A stretch of DNA of 64,000 nt from Cyclobacteriaceae bacterium (GTDB lineage: Bacteria > Bacteroidota > Bacteroidia > Cytophagales > Cyclobacteriaceae): NCBI GenBank assembly GCA_016787755.1, contig JAEUUA010000023.1:24613-88612 (forward strand), written 5' to 3'. Below, in pieces: positions 43,891 to 54,058 of this stretch; the first letter of the stretch is position 1, and each line of letters begins with the position of its first letter. The notes beneath the pieces are model-generated. The model did no database searches and was not told the DNA's origin. It saw only the letters and a list, made by a program, of their open reading frames with translations. Position numbers and translations under genes: made by a program.

Positions 43891-44649
43891 TTAGGCTGTA
43901 GCAGGTGCTGAAGTCTCATCCATTTTAGTTGAAACTTTCAATGTAACCGTTTTTCTTGCCTTATATCCACAATAGCTGCACACATAATGCTTCATCAATT
44001 CACCTTCTTCTATTGATGAAGGTGCTTTTATAACCTCTTCGCGGGTAACCTTAAATGTTTGGTAGTTACATTCAGGGCACTGTATAGCATGCAGGTGCCC
44101 TGCATATTTTTCAATTTGCTTGTATCCACTTTCTTCATCTAACCACACATCATAGTCTACCGAAAAGACATTCTCTTCTTCAATCATCCCCTCATCCATA
44201 TGAGCATCTTCCTCTTCTTCACTTAGAAGTTTCATAGGCTTGCCCGTTTTAGGGGAAATCCGGGGCTTGTAACGCAGAACTTTCAATCTTCGTTCAATGA
44301 AGAATGGGTAGTAAAACTTGAGCAGGTTTTTGATAATAACTCCAATAAAGAAGCCGGCCATTGTAGTTGTAAATACCCTTACAAAGATCCAAAGGGTTGT
44401 TAACTCAGTAACGTTGGCATTAACAAAGAATGTTCCTCCAACAATCAAAATAATGGAAGCAATCCACAATAGATTTATTTCATACCTGTTAATAAAGTCG
44501 TACTTATTTTTGCTACCCCCTGTTGTTGATAACTTCACAAAATAACCCAGGATTACTAAAAGCCCTACCGCCCAGCAAACCAAAGCCAGATTGAGCGCCA
44601 GATTATTCCATGCGTCATATTTGTGGGGATCTATTACTGGTTCTTCCAT
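43891..44649 (-). CDS. uncharacterised membrane protein with C-terminal zinc ribbon
   Basis: A 252-residue protein. Three or four membrane helices occupy about residues 15-120 (LALNLALVCWAVGLLVILGYF, INLLWIASIILIVGGTFFV, VFTTTMAGFFIGVIIKNLL). A basic linker (RRLKVLRYKPRISPKTGKP) and an acidic stretch (SEEEEDAHMDEGMIEEE) lead to a soluble tail with CPEC and CSYCGY, a four-Cys zinc-ribbon pattern. The tail is probably cytoplasmic. I do not recognise the family. It is transcribed alone, downstream of dxs. Confidence 0.75.
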   Translation of the reverse strand: MEEPVIDPHKYDAWNNLALNLALVCWAVGLLVILGYFVKLSTTGGSKNKYDFINRYEINLLWIASIILIVGGTFFVNANVTELTTLWIFVRVFTTTMAGFFIGVIIKNLLKFYYPFFIERRLKVLRYKPRISPKTGKPMKLLSEEEEDAHMDEGMIEEENVFSVDYDVWLDEESGYKQIEKYAGHLHAIQCPECNYQTFKVTREEVIKAPSSIEEGELMKHYVCSYCGYKARKTVTLKVSTKMDETSAPATA

Positions 44650-44870
44650 GTGCTTATATTTTTTATGGTTTATTCAAGGTTATAACAATAAGTAAACTAG
44701 CGTAACAAAATAATTCCTAGCTTCCAAATATATACAATTAACCACAAATTAGAATGGATTAGGTGAATTTTCAAAATATCTGCCCGCATCCGTTTCAGAT
44801 ATATAAATAAATGTCTTGTGCATTTGTTACAACAACGACATCATGCAGCTATTAGGCTGATTTCCAGAGA

Positions 44871-44891
44871 CTTTTTGGCTACACCAAAAAG
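44871..44891 (-). terminator. hairpin after dxs
   Basis: CTTTTTGG pairs perfectly with CCAAAAAG around a 5-base loop, 8 bases after the dxs stop. Only weak T-richness follows, so it may be a terminator or a 3'-end stabiliser. Confidence 0.5.
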
Positions 44892-44899
44892 CTAATAAG

Positions 44900-46831
44900 T
44901 TACTTGGATTTGTAGGAAGTTGCTGGAATAAGCATTGTCTCCGAGGCATGAATTATGCCCTCGACATCAAACTCACATTCCTGATGAAGTTCAATTTGCT
45001 CACCGTGCTCCACAATTTGATCAGGTATTCCTAGACGCTTCACCTCTGCCTGATAATTATGGTCAGCCATAAATTCTAACACCGCGCTACCGATACCCCC
45101 TTGAATACAGCCATCTTCGATGGTAATTACTTTTTTATAATTCGTAAAAACTTCATGAAGCATTTCTTCATCCAGCGGTTTTGCAAAACGCAAATCAAAA
45201 TGTGCCGGATTGATCCCTTTCCTTGTTAGCTGTTCACAAGCTTCAATTGCATAGTTACCTATGTGTCCAAATGTAAGGATTGCCAAGTGTTCACCATCCT
45301 TAATCTTGCGCCCTTTACCTATTTCAATCTCTTCAAAGGGAGTTTTCCAGCTTGGCATTACACCCTGCCCTCTGGGGTATCGTATTGAAAATGCTTTTTC
45401 CTTTCTTGGCAATTGAGCAGTAAACATTAAGTTTCTCAACTCTTGTTCATTCATGGGTGCAGATACAATCATATTAGGGATGCACCGCATATACGCAATG
45501 TCATAAGCTCCATGGTGAGTAGGGCCATCGGCACCGGCAAAGCCAGCTCTATCCAAACAAAAATTAACCGGCAGGTTTTGAATACAGACATCGTGGATAA
45601 CCTGATCGTAGGCGCGTTGCATAAACGAACTGTAAATGTTGCAGAAGGGTATGATGCCCTGCGTAGCAAGCCCCGCTGAAAACGTAACGGCATGTTGTTC
45701 AGCAATACCTACATCTAGCGCGCGATCCGGCATTTCTTTCATCATAATATTCATGGAAGATCCTGAAGGCATAGCAGGAGTGATTCCCATGATCTTATCA
45801 TTCTGTTTGGCGAGCTCCACTAATGTATGTCCAAATACGTCTTGATACTTGGGCGCTTGCGGAGCATCGTACACTTTTTTATGAATCTCGCCTGAGATTT
45901 TATCGAAGGTGCCGGGGGCGTGCCAGGTGGTCGCATTGCCTTTCTCGGCAGGCCCATATCCCTTTCCTTTTACCGTAATACAGTGAAGTATTTTAGGCCC
46001 TTTGATCTGCTTTAAATCACGCAGTACCGCCACCATGTGATCTACATCGTGCCCGTCTACAGGTCCAAAATATCTTAAGTTAAGCGACTCAAATAAATTG
46101 CTTTGACTGAGCAAAGTTGACTTAATGCCGTTCTCTACTTTGGAAACAATCTCCTGCGCATTTTTTCCAAAATGAGAAAGCTTGCCTAGTAAATTCCATA
46201 CATCATCTTTCAATCGATTGTATGTTTTTGAAGTAGTGATATCTGTGAGATAGTCTTTTAAGGCTCCCACATTGGGGTCAATCGACATGCAATTGTCGTT
46301 GAGGATAATCAGCAAGTTAGTATTTGAAACTCCGGCATGGTTAAGTCCTTCAAATGCCATTCCGCCAGTCAACGCGCCATCTCCAATCACCGCAATGTGT
46401 TGCTTGTCTTCAAGACCTAAGTATTTAGACGCCATCGCCATACCTAAAGCAGCTGATACCGAGGTTGACGAATGGCCTACTCCAAATGTATCATACTCAC
46501 TTTCATTTCTTTTGGGGAAGCCCGAAATGCCTTTGTACGTGCGGTTAGTATGAAAATTTTCTTTGCGCCCAGTAAGGATTTTATGCCCGTAAGCCTGATG
46601 CCCTACATCCCATACTAATTGGTCTGTTGGGGTATTGAAGACATAATGAAGGGCAACGGTTAGTTCAACTACCCCCAGACTGGCGCCAAAATGACCTCCA
46701 TACACTGACACATTATCGATGATAAAATTCCGAAGCTCCTCACATAATTGAACGAGTTGGACTTCATCCAATTTCTTGAGGTCATCAGGACTGTTAATTT
46801 TGGCTAATAATTTTCCGGGTGTTATGAGCAT
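44900..46831 (-). CDS. dxs: 1-deoxy-D-xylulose-5-phosphate synthase
   Basis: A 643-residue thiamine-diphosphate enzyme that condenses pyruvate with glyceraldehyde 3-phosphate, the first step of the MEP isoprenoid pathway. Seen are the ThDP motif GDGALTGGMAFEGLNHAG with NDNCMSIDPNVG, the glycine-rich active-site loop in GVGHSSTSVSAALGMA, the conserved Glu in DVGIAEQHAVTFSAG, and the transketolase C-terminal domain. Length is normal. A -7 element lies 50 bases before the start. Confidence 0.97.
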   Translation of the reverse strand: MLITPGKLLAKINSPDDLKKLDEVQLVQLCEELRNFIIDNVSVYGGHFGASLGVVELTVALHYVFNTPTDQLVWDVGHQAYGHKILTGRKENFHTNRTYKGISGFPKRNESEYDTFGVGHSSTSVSAALGMAMASKYLGLEDKQHIAVIGDGALTGGMAFEGLNHAGVSNTNLLIILNDNCMSIDPNVGALKDYLTDITTSKTYNRLKDDVWNLLGKLSHFGKNAQEIVSKVENGIKSTLLSQSNLFESLNLRYFGPVDGHDVDHMVAVLRDLKQIKGPKILHCITVKGKGYGPAEKGNATTWHAPGTFDKISGEIHKKVYDAPQAPKYQDVFGHTLVELAKQNDKIMGITPAMPSGSSMNIMMKEMPDRALDVGIAEQHAVTFSAGLATQGIIPFCNIYSSFMQRAYDQVIHDVCIQNLPVNFCLDRAGFAGADGPTHHGAYDIAYMRCIPNMIVSAPMNEQELRNLMFTAQLPRKEKAFSIRYPRGQGVMPSWKTPFEEIEIGKGRKIKDGEHLAILTFGHIGNYAIEACEQLTRKGINPAHFDLRFAKPLDEEMLHEVFTNYKKVITIEDGCIQGGIGSAVLEFMADHNYQAEVKRLGIPDQIVEHGEQIELHQECEFDVEGIIHASETMLIPATSYKSK

Positions 46832-46880
46832 TGACGTTTCTTGTATGCTATTTAATAAAAGATAATCCTATAACAGCCAT

Positions 46881-46888
46881 CAAAGGTA
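46881..46888 (-). promoter_or_regulatory. -7 element for dxs
   Basis: TACCTTTG on the minus strand is a full match to TAnnTTTG, 50 bases upstream of the dxs ATG. No -33 element is obvious. Confidence 0.4.
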
Positions 46889-47000
46889 ACTGTTTAAATG
46901 AAAGTTGGATTTCTGAACAGCCAAAAATAGGCAATTACACCAGGTTAAGCATTCTGTCTACTTTCTCCATAAATAGCACCTAAAATCATCCAAACCTGAC

Positions 47001-47008
47001 TATTTTTG
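47001..47008 (+). promoter_or_regulatory. -7 element for scpA
   Basis: TATTTTTG is a full match to TAnnTTTG, 19 bases before the ATG at 47027. It overlaps a TTG at 47006 that could otherwise be read as an upstream start, and so argues for the ATG. Confidence 0.5.
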
Positions 47009-47026
47009 TCACCCATTATTATCGAT

Positions 47027-47788
47027 ATGCAGCAAGAACCGTTTGAAATAAGATTACCCCTTTTTGAAGGCCCTTTTGACCTTCTCCTCTTCTTTATTGA
47101 GCGGGATGAACTTGACATCAACGATATTCCTATCTCAACGATCACAAACGACTTTCTTGAGTATATAAGAAGCCTCGAAACATTGAATGTAGAGGTAGCT
47201 AGTGAATTTATCCTGGTCGCGGCTACACTCATGCGGATAAAATCCAAAATGTTATTACCTCGCCCGCAATTGGACGAGCAAGGAAATGAGATTGATCCCC
47301 GTGAAGAACTGGTGAAACATTTACTTGAGTACAAAAAGTACAAATCTGTAGTTGAACAGTTCCATAAAATGGAAGAAACGGAGCTGTTGAAGGAAAAGCG
47401 AGGCAACCTGATGAAGGAGTTAAGGGCTCTTGCAGAAAGTACCAACGTGGAAGCTGAACTTCAAGATGTTGACTTATTTAAGCTCTTAACTGTTTTTGAA
47501 AAAGTGCTTAAACGTCAGGAAGAAGAAAAAAACAAGCCTGTACATCAGGTTATTCAGTACCCCTACACCATGGAGGGGCAAAAGGAATTTATCTTATCCA
47601 AGGTTACCGGAAATGAGCGAGTGGCCTTTACAGAATTGTTTGAAGGTGCTCCTACCCGGATTGCACTTATCTTTAACTTCCTGGCCATTCTTGAAATGCT
47701 GGCCAATGGCTTTCTAAGCATCCAGGTGGGAGAAGGATTTAATAACTTTTGGGTAATGAAGCCGGAAGAAGTTCAGGCAGAGAACTAA
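47027..47788 (+). CDS. scpA: segregation and condensation protein A (kleisin)
   Basis: A 253-residue kleisin of the SMC-ScpAB chromosome-condensing complex. The family opening is clear: PFEIRLPLFEGPFDLLLFFIERDELDINDIPISTIT, then EVASEFILVAATLMRIKSKMLLP. The C-terminal winged helix includes ERVAFTELFEGAPTRIALIFNFLAILEML. The usual partner scpB does not follow and is not in the window. Confidence 0.93.
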   Translation: MQQEPFEIRLPLFEGPFDLLLFFIERDELDINDIPISTITNDFLEYIRSLETLNVEVASEFILVAATLMRIKSKMLLPRPQLDEQGNEIDPREELVKHLLEYKKYKSVVEQFHKMEETELLKEKRGNLMKELRALAESTNVEAELQDVDLFKLLTVFEKVLKRQEEEKNKPVHQVIQYPYTMEGQKEFILSKVTGNERVAFTELFEGAPTRIALIFNFLAILEMLANGFLSIQVGEGFNNFWVMKPEEVQAEN

Positions 47789-47797
47789 TTGGTTTAA

Positions 47798-49210
47798 TTA
47801 TGGCTGATTGTTGTCTAACAATCCACCTGTCAATCGTACCAGATCAACGCGACTAGTGATACCCGTATAAATAGCAAGTAAATTATCCAACGCTGCCCGC
47901 TGATAACTATCCTGAACAATTCGTAAGTCGATTGCACTGAGTGCACCATTCTTATAGCGTTCGTTTGCTAACGAGAGATTTAATTCCGCGGCTTGAAAAC
48001 GAATTTGTGAAATCTGAACGAGCTGTCTTCTTAAGTTATACAAGTCAAGGGTAGCCAACAAATCATTCTCAAGTGAAAGTTTAAGCTGATCGGTGGTAAC
48101 ATGCGCAATCTTTTCCTGAATCCTTGAGTTTTCAACGGCTCGCTTAATTTGACCTCCATTAAATAAAGTAAACCGCAAGCCAAAATTCGCATACGCTCCA
48201 TAACTATTACCGGTTTGTGTAAGGGGCTTGAGAGCAGTCTCATTAACATTATTATAAACAGGTTGCGCAGGGTCGCGATTTACAAAACCAACCGTATTTT
48301 CAAGGGTATTACCCGTTGTTGTTCTAAAGTTTGCATTTAACTTATCCAAACTTCCGTTGGCTCCGACATTCAGCGTAATAATTGGCGCGTAATTCGATTC
48401 CGCTATGTCGGTTGCATTCTTAAATAATTCCTGACTAATGTATTGGTTTCTTAAATTGGTATTGGACTTTACCATTTTATCGCGCAAATCTTCATACCGA
48501 TACAATTCATTCTCCAGTGGAATTTTATCTGTAAGCGTATATGTCTTGTTTATGTTTTCATTGAGAAGAAGGTTAAAATTCCGGATCGCATTTTTAATTA
48601 CAATCTCTTGCTGCAACACGCTGGCCGAATCAGTCAGGTAGTTGTTTTGTTCTTGCAGCACATCAAATGTGATAGCGCTGCCTAACTCTTTTCTTAGTTT
48701 CACATAGTCATATCTTTCTTTTGAAAAGGCTTTATTCTTTATTAACACATCTAACTGCTCCTTCTGCACCAACACCTGATAATAACCCAGGATAATGGCC
48801 TGCACGGTATTTTCCATTACAAAGCGGGCATTGCCACTGCTCAATTCTTCTAACTTATCAAGGCGTTCCTTGGAGAGTCTTACAAAAAAACCATCAAATA
48901 AAGTAAATTGTGCATCTAGCTGCCCGGTTACGTTATCAGAAATGTTTTTTCCAGCAACCGCAAAAGGATTGGCAGGTTTTCGCTGAACTACGCTATTATT
49001 TTGATTGGAAATTAAATTGATGGTTGGAAATAATCCGGCTTGACCCCAGGTGTTATTGTTTTTAGCGATGTCCTCATTAAGTTTTCCGATTTGAACATTG
49101 AAATTATTCTGCAACCCTATTTGGATAGCCTTAGCAAGACTTAATTCATCTTGAGCGTGAGTTAACATTACACTACAAACAAAAACAAAGGCAATAAAAA
49201 AACGCTTCAT
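47798..49210 (-). CDS. TolC-family outer-membrane channel of the RND pump
   Basis: About 470 residues with a signal peptide (MKRFFIAFVFVCSVMLTHAQ). The duplicated efflux-protein domain is seen in ELSLAKAIQIGLQNNFNVQIGKLN and later LSLANERYKNGALSAIDLRIVQDSYQ. The start is placed at the ATG at 49210, which begins 19 bases after the RND gene; a longer frame overlaps that gene and lacks a signal. It is the third gene of the adaptor-RND-channel operon. Confidence 0.88.
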   Translation of the reverse strand: MKRFFIAFVFVCSVMLTHAQDELSLAKAIQIGLQNNFNVQIGKLNEDIAKNNNTWGQAGLFPTINLISNQNNSVVQRKPANPFAVAGKNISDNVTGQLDAQFTLFDGFFVRLSKERLDKLEELSSGNARFVMENTVQAIILGYYQVLVQKEQLDVLIKNKAFSKERYDYVKLRKELGSAITFDVLQEQNNYLTDSASVLQQEIVIKNAIRNFNLLLNENINKTYTLTDKIPLENELYRYEDLRDKMVKSNTNLRNQYISQELFKNATDIAESNYAPIITLNVGANGSLDKLNANFRTTTGNTLENTVGFVNRDPAQPVYNNVNETALKPLTQTGNSYGAYANFGLRFTLFNGGQIKRAVENSRIQEKIAHVTTDQLKLSLENDLLATLDLYNLRRQLVQISQIRFQAAELNLSLANERYKNGALSAIDLRIVQDSYQRAALDNLLAIYTGITSRVDLVRLTGGLLDNNQP

Positions 49211-49229
49211 AGGAAGAATAAAATTGAAC

Positions 49230-52200
49230 TTAGTGTGCGGATACATTTGCGTCTTTGCTGCTCACGTATGAATAAATCGCGGGAATCACATATAAAGTTA
49301 ACACCGTAGCAAAAGCCATTCCCCCTATAACTGCAATCCCCATCGAAACGCGACTTTCGGAACCCGCACCCAACGCAAGTGCAATTGGTAAAATACCCAG
49401 TATCGTAGAAAGACTTGTCATAATGATAGGTCTAAAGCGCGACTCGGCAGCATCCGTTACCGCTTCCAGTAATTTCTTTCCTTGCTCCTTACGTTGATTC
49501 GCAAATTCAACAATCAAAATTCCGTTCTTTGTTACCAACCCTATCAACATAATAATTCCAATCTGACTAAAAATATTTAAGGTCTGATTAAAGTACCATA
49601 ATGAGATGAGTGCCCCCGCTAATGCCAGCGGCACCGTAAACATAATAATCAACGGATCTTTAAAACTCTCGAACTGGCCAGCAAGAATAAGGTATATGAT
49701 TGCCAGCGCGATAGCAAAGGCAATGTAAATACTGGATGAACTTTCAGAAAATTCGCGAGATGCACCATCTAAACTGGTTGAATAGGATTCATTTAATACC
49801 TCATCGGCAATTCGTTCCATTTCCTTAATACCTTCCCCAAGCGCAACTCCTTTTGCTAGCTGCGCACTTACTTTCGCTGATGAATATCGATTGAAGCGAT
49901 ACAATTGTGGTGGGCTACTTATTTCTTCAAACGTAACTAAGTTATCCAATTGAATTAAATCGCCTCGCTTGTTCTTTACATATAGGGTTTTCAAATCCAA
50001 GGGTTCATTGCGGTCAGCTCGCTCTACCTGCCCAATAATTTGGTATTGCTTGCCATTCATAATGAAGTTACCGAACCGCGAACCACTAAGTCCAAGTTGC
50101 AGGGTTTGAGCAATGTCAAAAACATTCACGCCCAGGTTTCGTGCTTTGTCGCGATCAATCGAAATATTAATTTCAGGTTTGTTAAATTTTAAATCGAGAT
50201 CAACAAATGAAAATTTAGGACTTTCATTGGCCTTTTGTAAAAAAGTTGGCAACACCTCTTTTAATTTATCAATCTCTGCCGCTTGAATTACAAACTGCAC
50301 AGGAAAACCACCTCTTCGGTCGCCAATGGTTTGAGCTTGCGTAACAAATGTTCTTACACCCGTATATTTTCTGGCTTTACTGGTTACATCATCAACAATT
50401 TGTTGTTGCGTTCTTGTTCTTTCATTTGGAGATTTTAGCATGACCCTGACAAATCCTGAGTTTGCCCCGGCTCCACCAAACCCGGGTGCTGTTACACTTA
50501 AGTACCCAAATGTTTCAGGCACTTCTTCACGCACAAACTTATTAAGCTCTTCAACATATTTATCGGTGTACTCAAACGTAGCTCCTTCTTGAGCTTGAGC
50601 TTGCAACCTGAATTCACTGCGATCTTCCATTGGTGCAAGTTCAGATGGAACTATTATTCCCATTAAATAAATTAATCCGCCAGAGGCAGCAATGATTACA
50701 AACGCCAGCCATCTGTGCTTCATGAAACTTGCCAGAGATGAGCTGTACGCATTGGTAAGTGATTCAAAGAAAGGTTCAGTCACCCGATAGAGCCAAGGCT
50801 GCAAGGCTCTCCGCTTTAAGATCTTAGCGCTCATCATGGGCGTTAGTGTGAGGGAAACAAATGCAGAGATAGCCACCGAGCTCGCCACTACCAATCCAAA
50901 TTCACGAAACAATCTTCCAGTTAATCCTTGAAGAAATATTACGGGTAAAAAGACAGCCACTACCGATACTGTTGTTGAAATAACCGCAAAGTAAATTTCG
51001 GTAGAACCCTTTTTAGCAGCCTCCGTTGGATCTTCCCCTTCTTCAACTTTTACATAAATATTTTCAAGGACAACAATGGCATCATCTACTACTAACCCAA
51101 TGGCCAATACAATTCCCAATAGCGTAAGGACATTGATGGTGAACCCAAGCAAGTACATCACAAAGAATGAACCGATCAGCGAAATGGGAATTGTTGCAAC
51201 CGGGATAATGGTGGTGCGCCAATCGCGAAGAAAAAGGAAGATGATCGCCAGTACTAAACAAAAAGCAATGATGATTGTTTCTTCCACTTCCGAAATGGAT
51301 GCGCGAATGTATTCGGTGGAATCATAACTCATTACATACCGGACATCGGGCGGAAGATCGTGCTCAATCTGAGCTAACTTTTTATATAACCTTTCGGAGA
51401 TGTCAATGTTATTGGCACCCGGCTGAGCCACAATTGCAATGGCACAACCCGGCACACCGTCTCTTCTCAAAATACTGCGGTCATTTTCTGCCCCTAACAC
51501 GGCATACCCTATGTCGCTAAAGCGCACGATGTTGTCGCCATCTTCTTTAATAATCAGGTTGTTAAAATCTTCTTCGGTAACAAGACGACCCATGGTACGC
51601 ACAGTCAACTCAGTATTGGAGCCCTCTACGCGGCCTGAAGGTAGTTCCACGTTTTCGCGATTAACGGCCTGAAGTACATCGGAGGGGGCAAGCTTCAGAG
51701 AAGCAAGTTTTATTGGATCCATCCATAAGCGCATAGAATATCTGCGTTCCCCCCAAACCTGAACACTGCTAATGCCCGGTATTGTTTGAATCCTTTCCTT
51801 AAAATATAGTTCTGCTATCCGTGAAAGCTCAAGAAGGTCACGTTTAGAGCTAACCACGGTTAAGAAAATAATAGGACTGGAATCAGCATCGGCCTTTTCA
51901 ACGCGCGGTGGATCTACATCCGGTGGCAGTCTGTTTGTTGCACCGGAAACTTTGTCGCGTACATCATTAGCTGCAGCTTCAAGATCAACACCCAATTCAA
52001 ATTCAATACTGATGTTGCTGCGCCCTTCGCGGCTTACCGAAGTGATTGTACGAACCCCGGGAATACCATTTACGGCTTCTTCCAGAGGCTCGGTAATCTG
52101 CGACTCAATAACACTTGAATTAGCTCCCACGTAGGTAGTGGATACAGTAACCACCGGAGGATCTACACTTGGAAATTCACGAACTCCCAAAAACATAAAA

Positions 52201-52286
52201 CCAATTATCCCGAAAAGGATAATAGACAAAGACATTACAATAGCCAACACCGGCCGATTGATACTTGTTATTGAAAGACTTGCCAT
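49230..52286 (-). CDS. RND-family efflux pump, inner-membrane subunit (HAE1 type)
   Basis: A 1018-residue AcrB-like proton-driven pump. The proton-relay residues are present: the Asp pair in AIGLVVDDAIVVLENIYV (TM4) and the Lys in LVTKNGILIVEFANQ (TM10). RND signatures appear in GVREFPSVDPPVVTVSTTYVGA and VFLPVIFLQGLTGRLFREF. It should export hydrophobic or amphiphilic compounds; the substrate is unknown. The adaptor gene lies 30 bases upstream and the channel gene 19 bases downstream. Confidence 0.95.
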   Translation of the reverse strand: MASLSITSINRPVLAIVMSLSIILFGIIGFMFLGVREFPSVDPPVVTVSTTYVGANSSVIESQITEPLEEAVNGIPGVRTITSVSREGRSNISIEFELGVDLEAAANDVRDKVSGATNRLPPDVDPPRVEKADADSSPIIFLTVVSSKRDLLELSRIAELYFKERIQTIPGISSVQVWGERRYSMRLWMDPIKLASLKLAPSDVLQAVNRENVELPSGRVEGSNTELTVRTMGRLVTEEDFNNLIIKEDGDNIVRFSDIGYAVLGAENDRSILRRDGVPGCAIAIVAQPGANNIDISERLYKKLAQIEHDLPPDVRYVMSYDSTEYIRASISEVEETIIIAFCLVLAIIFLFLRDWRTTIIPVATIPISLIGSFFVMYLLGFTINVLTLLGIVLAIGLVVDDAIVVLENIYVKVEEGEDPTEAAKKGSTEIYFAVISTTVSVVAVFLPVIFLQGLTGRLFREFGLVVASSVAISAFVSLTLTPMMSAKILKRRALQPWLYRVTEPFFESLTNAYSSSLASFMKHRWLAFVIIAASGGLIYLMGIIVPSELAPMEDRSEFRLQAQAQEGATFEYTDKYVEELNKFVREEVPETFGYLSVTAPGFGGAGANSGFVRVMLKSPNERTRTQQQIVDDVTSKARKYTGVRTFVTQAQTIGDRRGGFPVQFVIQAAEIDKLKEVLPTFLQKANESPKFSFVDLDLKFNKPEINISIDRDKARNLGVNVFDIAQTLQLGLSGSRFGNFIMNGKQYQIIGQVERADRNEPLDLKTLYVKNKRGDLIQLDNLVTFEEISSPPQLYRFNRYSSAKVSAQLAKGVALGEGIKEMERIADEVLNESYSTSLDGASREFSESSSSIYIAFAIALAIIYLILAGQFESFKDPLIIMFTVPLALAGALISLWYFNQTLNIFSQIGIIMLIGLVTKNGILIVEFANQRKEQGKKLLEAVTDAAESRFRPIIMTSLSTILGILPIALALGAGSESRVSMGIAVIGGMAFATVLTLYVIPAIYSYVSSKDANVSAH

Positions 52287-52316
52287 CGTTTACTTAATTT
52301 AAAGTCTTCGTACTTT

Positions 52317-53378
52317 CTAATCTAACTTTGCAATTTGAACACCCATGCCTGCACGCAACTGCAAAATACCCGTTGTTAAAACCGTGTCTCCAATATGAAG
52401 TCCTGATGTTACCTCTAGCGAGTTTGCTGTGCGAATCCCCGTTTCTATATAAACTTCTTCTGCTTTTCCATTTTTCTTTATGAACACTTTCTTACCATTT
52501 TGCTCGGGGATCACTGCTTCGGTTGGAACAAGAATCGCATTGTTGCTCGATTGTAAAATCAGTTCAATTTTTACAAACTGACCAGGTAATAAATTGCCGT
52601 TTTTGTTGTCTGCAAGCGCTCTGATTTTAAGGGTACGTGTGTCCGGATCAATGCGAGGTTCAATGGCATATACCTCTCCTTCATAGGCAATCAGATCGCT
52701 TTCAATGCTAAACCGGATTTTCTTTCCGGGTGATACTTGTGTGCTGTAGCGCCCGGGAATAGCAAACTCAATTTTGGCGGGGGAAATGTTGTAAAGAGTT
52801 GCAATGATGGTGCTGGGAGAAATGTATGCCCCTTCACTGACAAAACGCAATCCAATCACTCCATCAAAGGGAGCACGAATGCGTGTTTTAGCAAGTTGTG
52901 TTTCCAGTAATAGGATATCGGCACTTGCTGTGTTAAGTCTATTAAGAGCATTATCATATTCCTCCTGGCTAATGGCATCCTTCTCTAAAAGTTTGCGTTG
53001 GCGAAACTCATTATCTTCATTGAGCTTTTGATTATACTTTTGCTTCTCCAGTTGAGCCTCAATTTCATCATCATTGGTTTGCACCAGCAAGTCTCCCTTT
53101 TTCACTTGCTTTCCTTCGCGAAAAGCAATGGACGTGATTTTTCCGGATACCTCACTTTTTAGCTCTAATGATTCATTAGGTAATACCGAACCGGTTACGT
53201 TCAGTTTATTATCCAATTTAGCAGGTTTAATGATTAGTGCATCCACCGAAAGGGCCCGTGCTGCACCTTGCCCTGGCATTTGCTGTACCGCTTTATCCCC
53301 AAACAGACCAAGCTTGGGCAACGCCAGCAAAAAAATAACCACCGCTGTAACGCCAAGGGTAATAAGTGTCTTTTTCAT
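52317..53378 (-). CDS. RND efflux periplasmic adaptor
   Basis: A 353-residue membrane fusion protein. An N-terminal hydrophobic segment (LITLGVTAVVIFLLALPKLG) anchors it. The lipoyl halves are SGKITSIAFREGKQVKKGDLLVQ and TRIRAPFDGVIGLRFVSEGAYI, joined by a short coiled hairpin. A beta-barrel and a proximal domain (PTEAVIPEQNGKKVFIKKNG) follow. It is the first gene of the tripartite efflux operon; no regulator gene is adjacent. Confidence 0.92.
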   Translation of the reverse strand: MKKTLITLGVTAVVIFLLALPKLGLFGDKAVQQMPGQGAARALSVDALIIKPAKLDNKLNVTGSVLPNESLELKSEVSGKITSIAFREGKQVKKGDLLVQTNDDEIEAQLEKQKYNQKLNEDNEFRQRKLLEKDAISQEEYDNALNRLNTASADILLLETQLAKTRIRAPFDGVIGLRFVSEGAYISPSTIIATLYNISPAKIEFAIPGRYSTQVSPGKKIRFSIESDLIAYEGEVYAIEPRIDPDTRTLKIRALADNKNGNLLPGQFVKIELILQSSNNAILVPTEAVIPEQNGKKVFIKKNGKAEEVYIETGIRTANSLEVTSGLHIGDTVLTTGILQLRAGMGVQIAKLD

Positions 53379-53450
53379 TTATTAATTAATTTCATTTACC
53401 GGCCACACCACATTGGCATCTTATATGACTGAAAGTATGAGAACGATTTT

Positions 53451-54053
53451 TTAGTTCATTGAGTTGAACCGCTCATGTAAATCCAAAACCTGAGGCAAAA
53501 TCAACGCTCGCTCATCATTCCGAATAATATAATCTGCCTTCAATTCTTTCTCTTCTTCCCTTAGTTGGTTTCTAATTATGTTTTCAACATCGGTCTGGGT
53601 ACGGTGTTTATCCCTTGCCAAAACCCTTTTTATTCGCATGCCTTCAGGAGCTGTTACCAAGATGATCTTATCCAAGGCGAGATACGACCCTGATTCAAAT
53701 AGCAACGCTGCTTCCTTCAGCACATATTTACAGTCAGCCTGTATTTCAACCCAGTGCTTAAAATCTTCTGCAACTCTGGGATGAACTATTGAATTAAGCT
53801 TAGATAACTTATCAACCTTGTTAAAAACTGAGGCACTCAAAAACTCCCGATTAAGCGCACCCTCCGAATTGTACGACAATGATCCGAATTCTTTTTTGAT
53901 CTGATCGACCAATATTCCGTCAGTGGTCATTAAATTTTTCGCTCGGTTGTCTGCATCATATGTGGGCACGCCTAACACACTAAATATTTTGCAAACCAGA
54001 CTTTTGCCTGAACCTATGCCGCCTGTTATTCCTATTTGCAAAGGCGACTTCAT
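53451..54053 (-). CDS. coaE: dephospho-CoA kinase
   Basis: A 200-residue kinase for the last step of coenzyme A synthesis. The P-loop is IGITGGIGSGKSLVCKIF, followed by PTYDADNRAKNL and the LLFESGSYLALDKIILVTAPE segment typical of CoaE. It starts 5 bases after the YbbR-like gene and is the third gene of the yajC operon. Confidence 0.95.
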   Translation of the reverse strand: MKSPLQIGITGGIGSGKSLVCKIFSVLGVPTYDADNRAKNLMTTDGILVDQIKKEFGSLSYNSEGALNREFLSASVFNKVDKLSKLNSIVHPRVAEDFKHWVEIQADCKYVLKEAALLFESGSYLALDKIILVTAPEGMRIKRVLARDKHRTQTDVENIIRNQLREEEKELKADYIIRNDERALILPQVLDLHERFNSMN

Positions 54054-54058
54054 GAATT

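Noticed and set aside
47006..47026. TTG start that would lengthen ScpA
   Set aside because: It overlaps the -7 element at 47001-47008, and the family opening begins at the ATG.
46945..47445. A 166-codon open frame on the minus strand
   Set aside because: It lies opposite scpA, is Ser/Arg-rich in the way of antisense frames, and the scpA frame is clearly the coding one.
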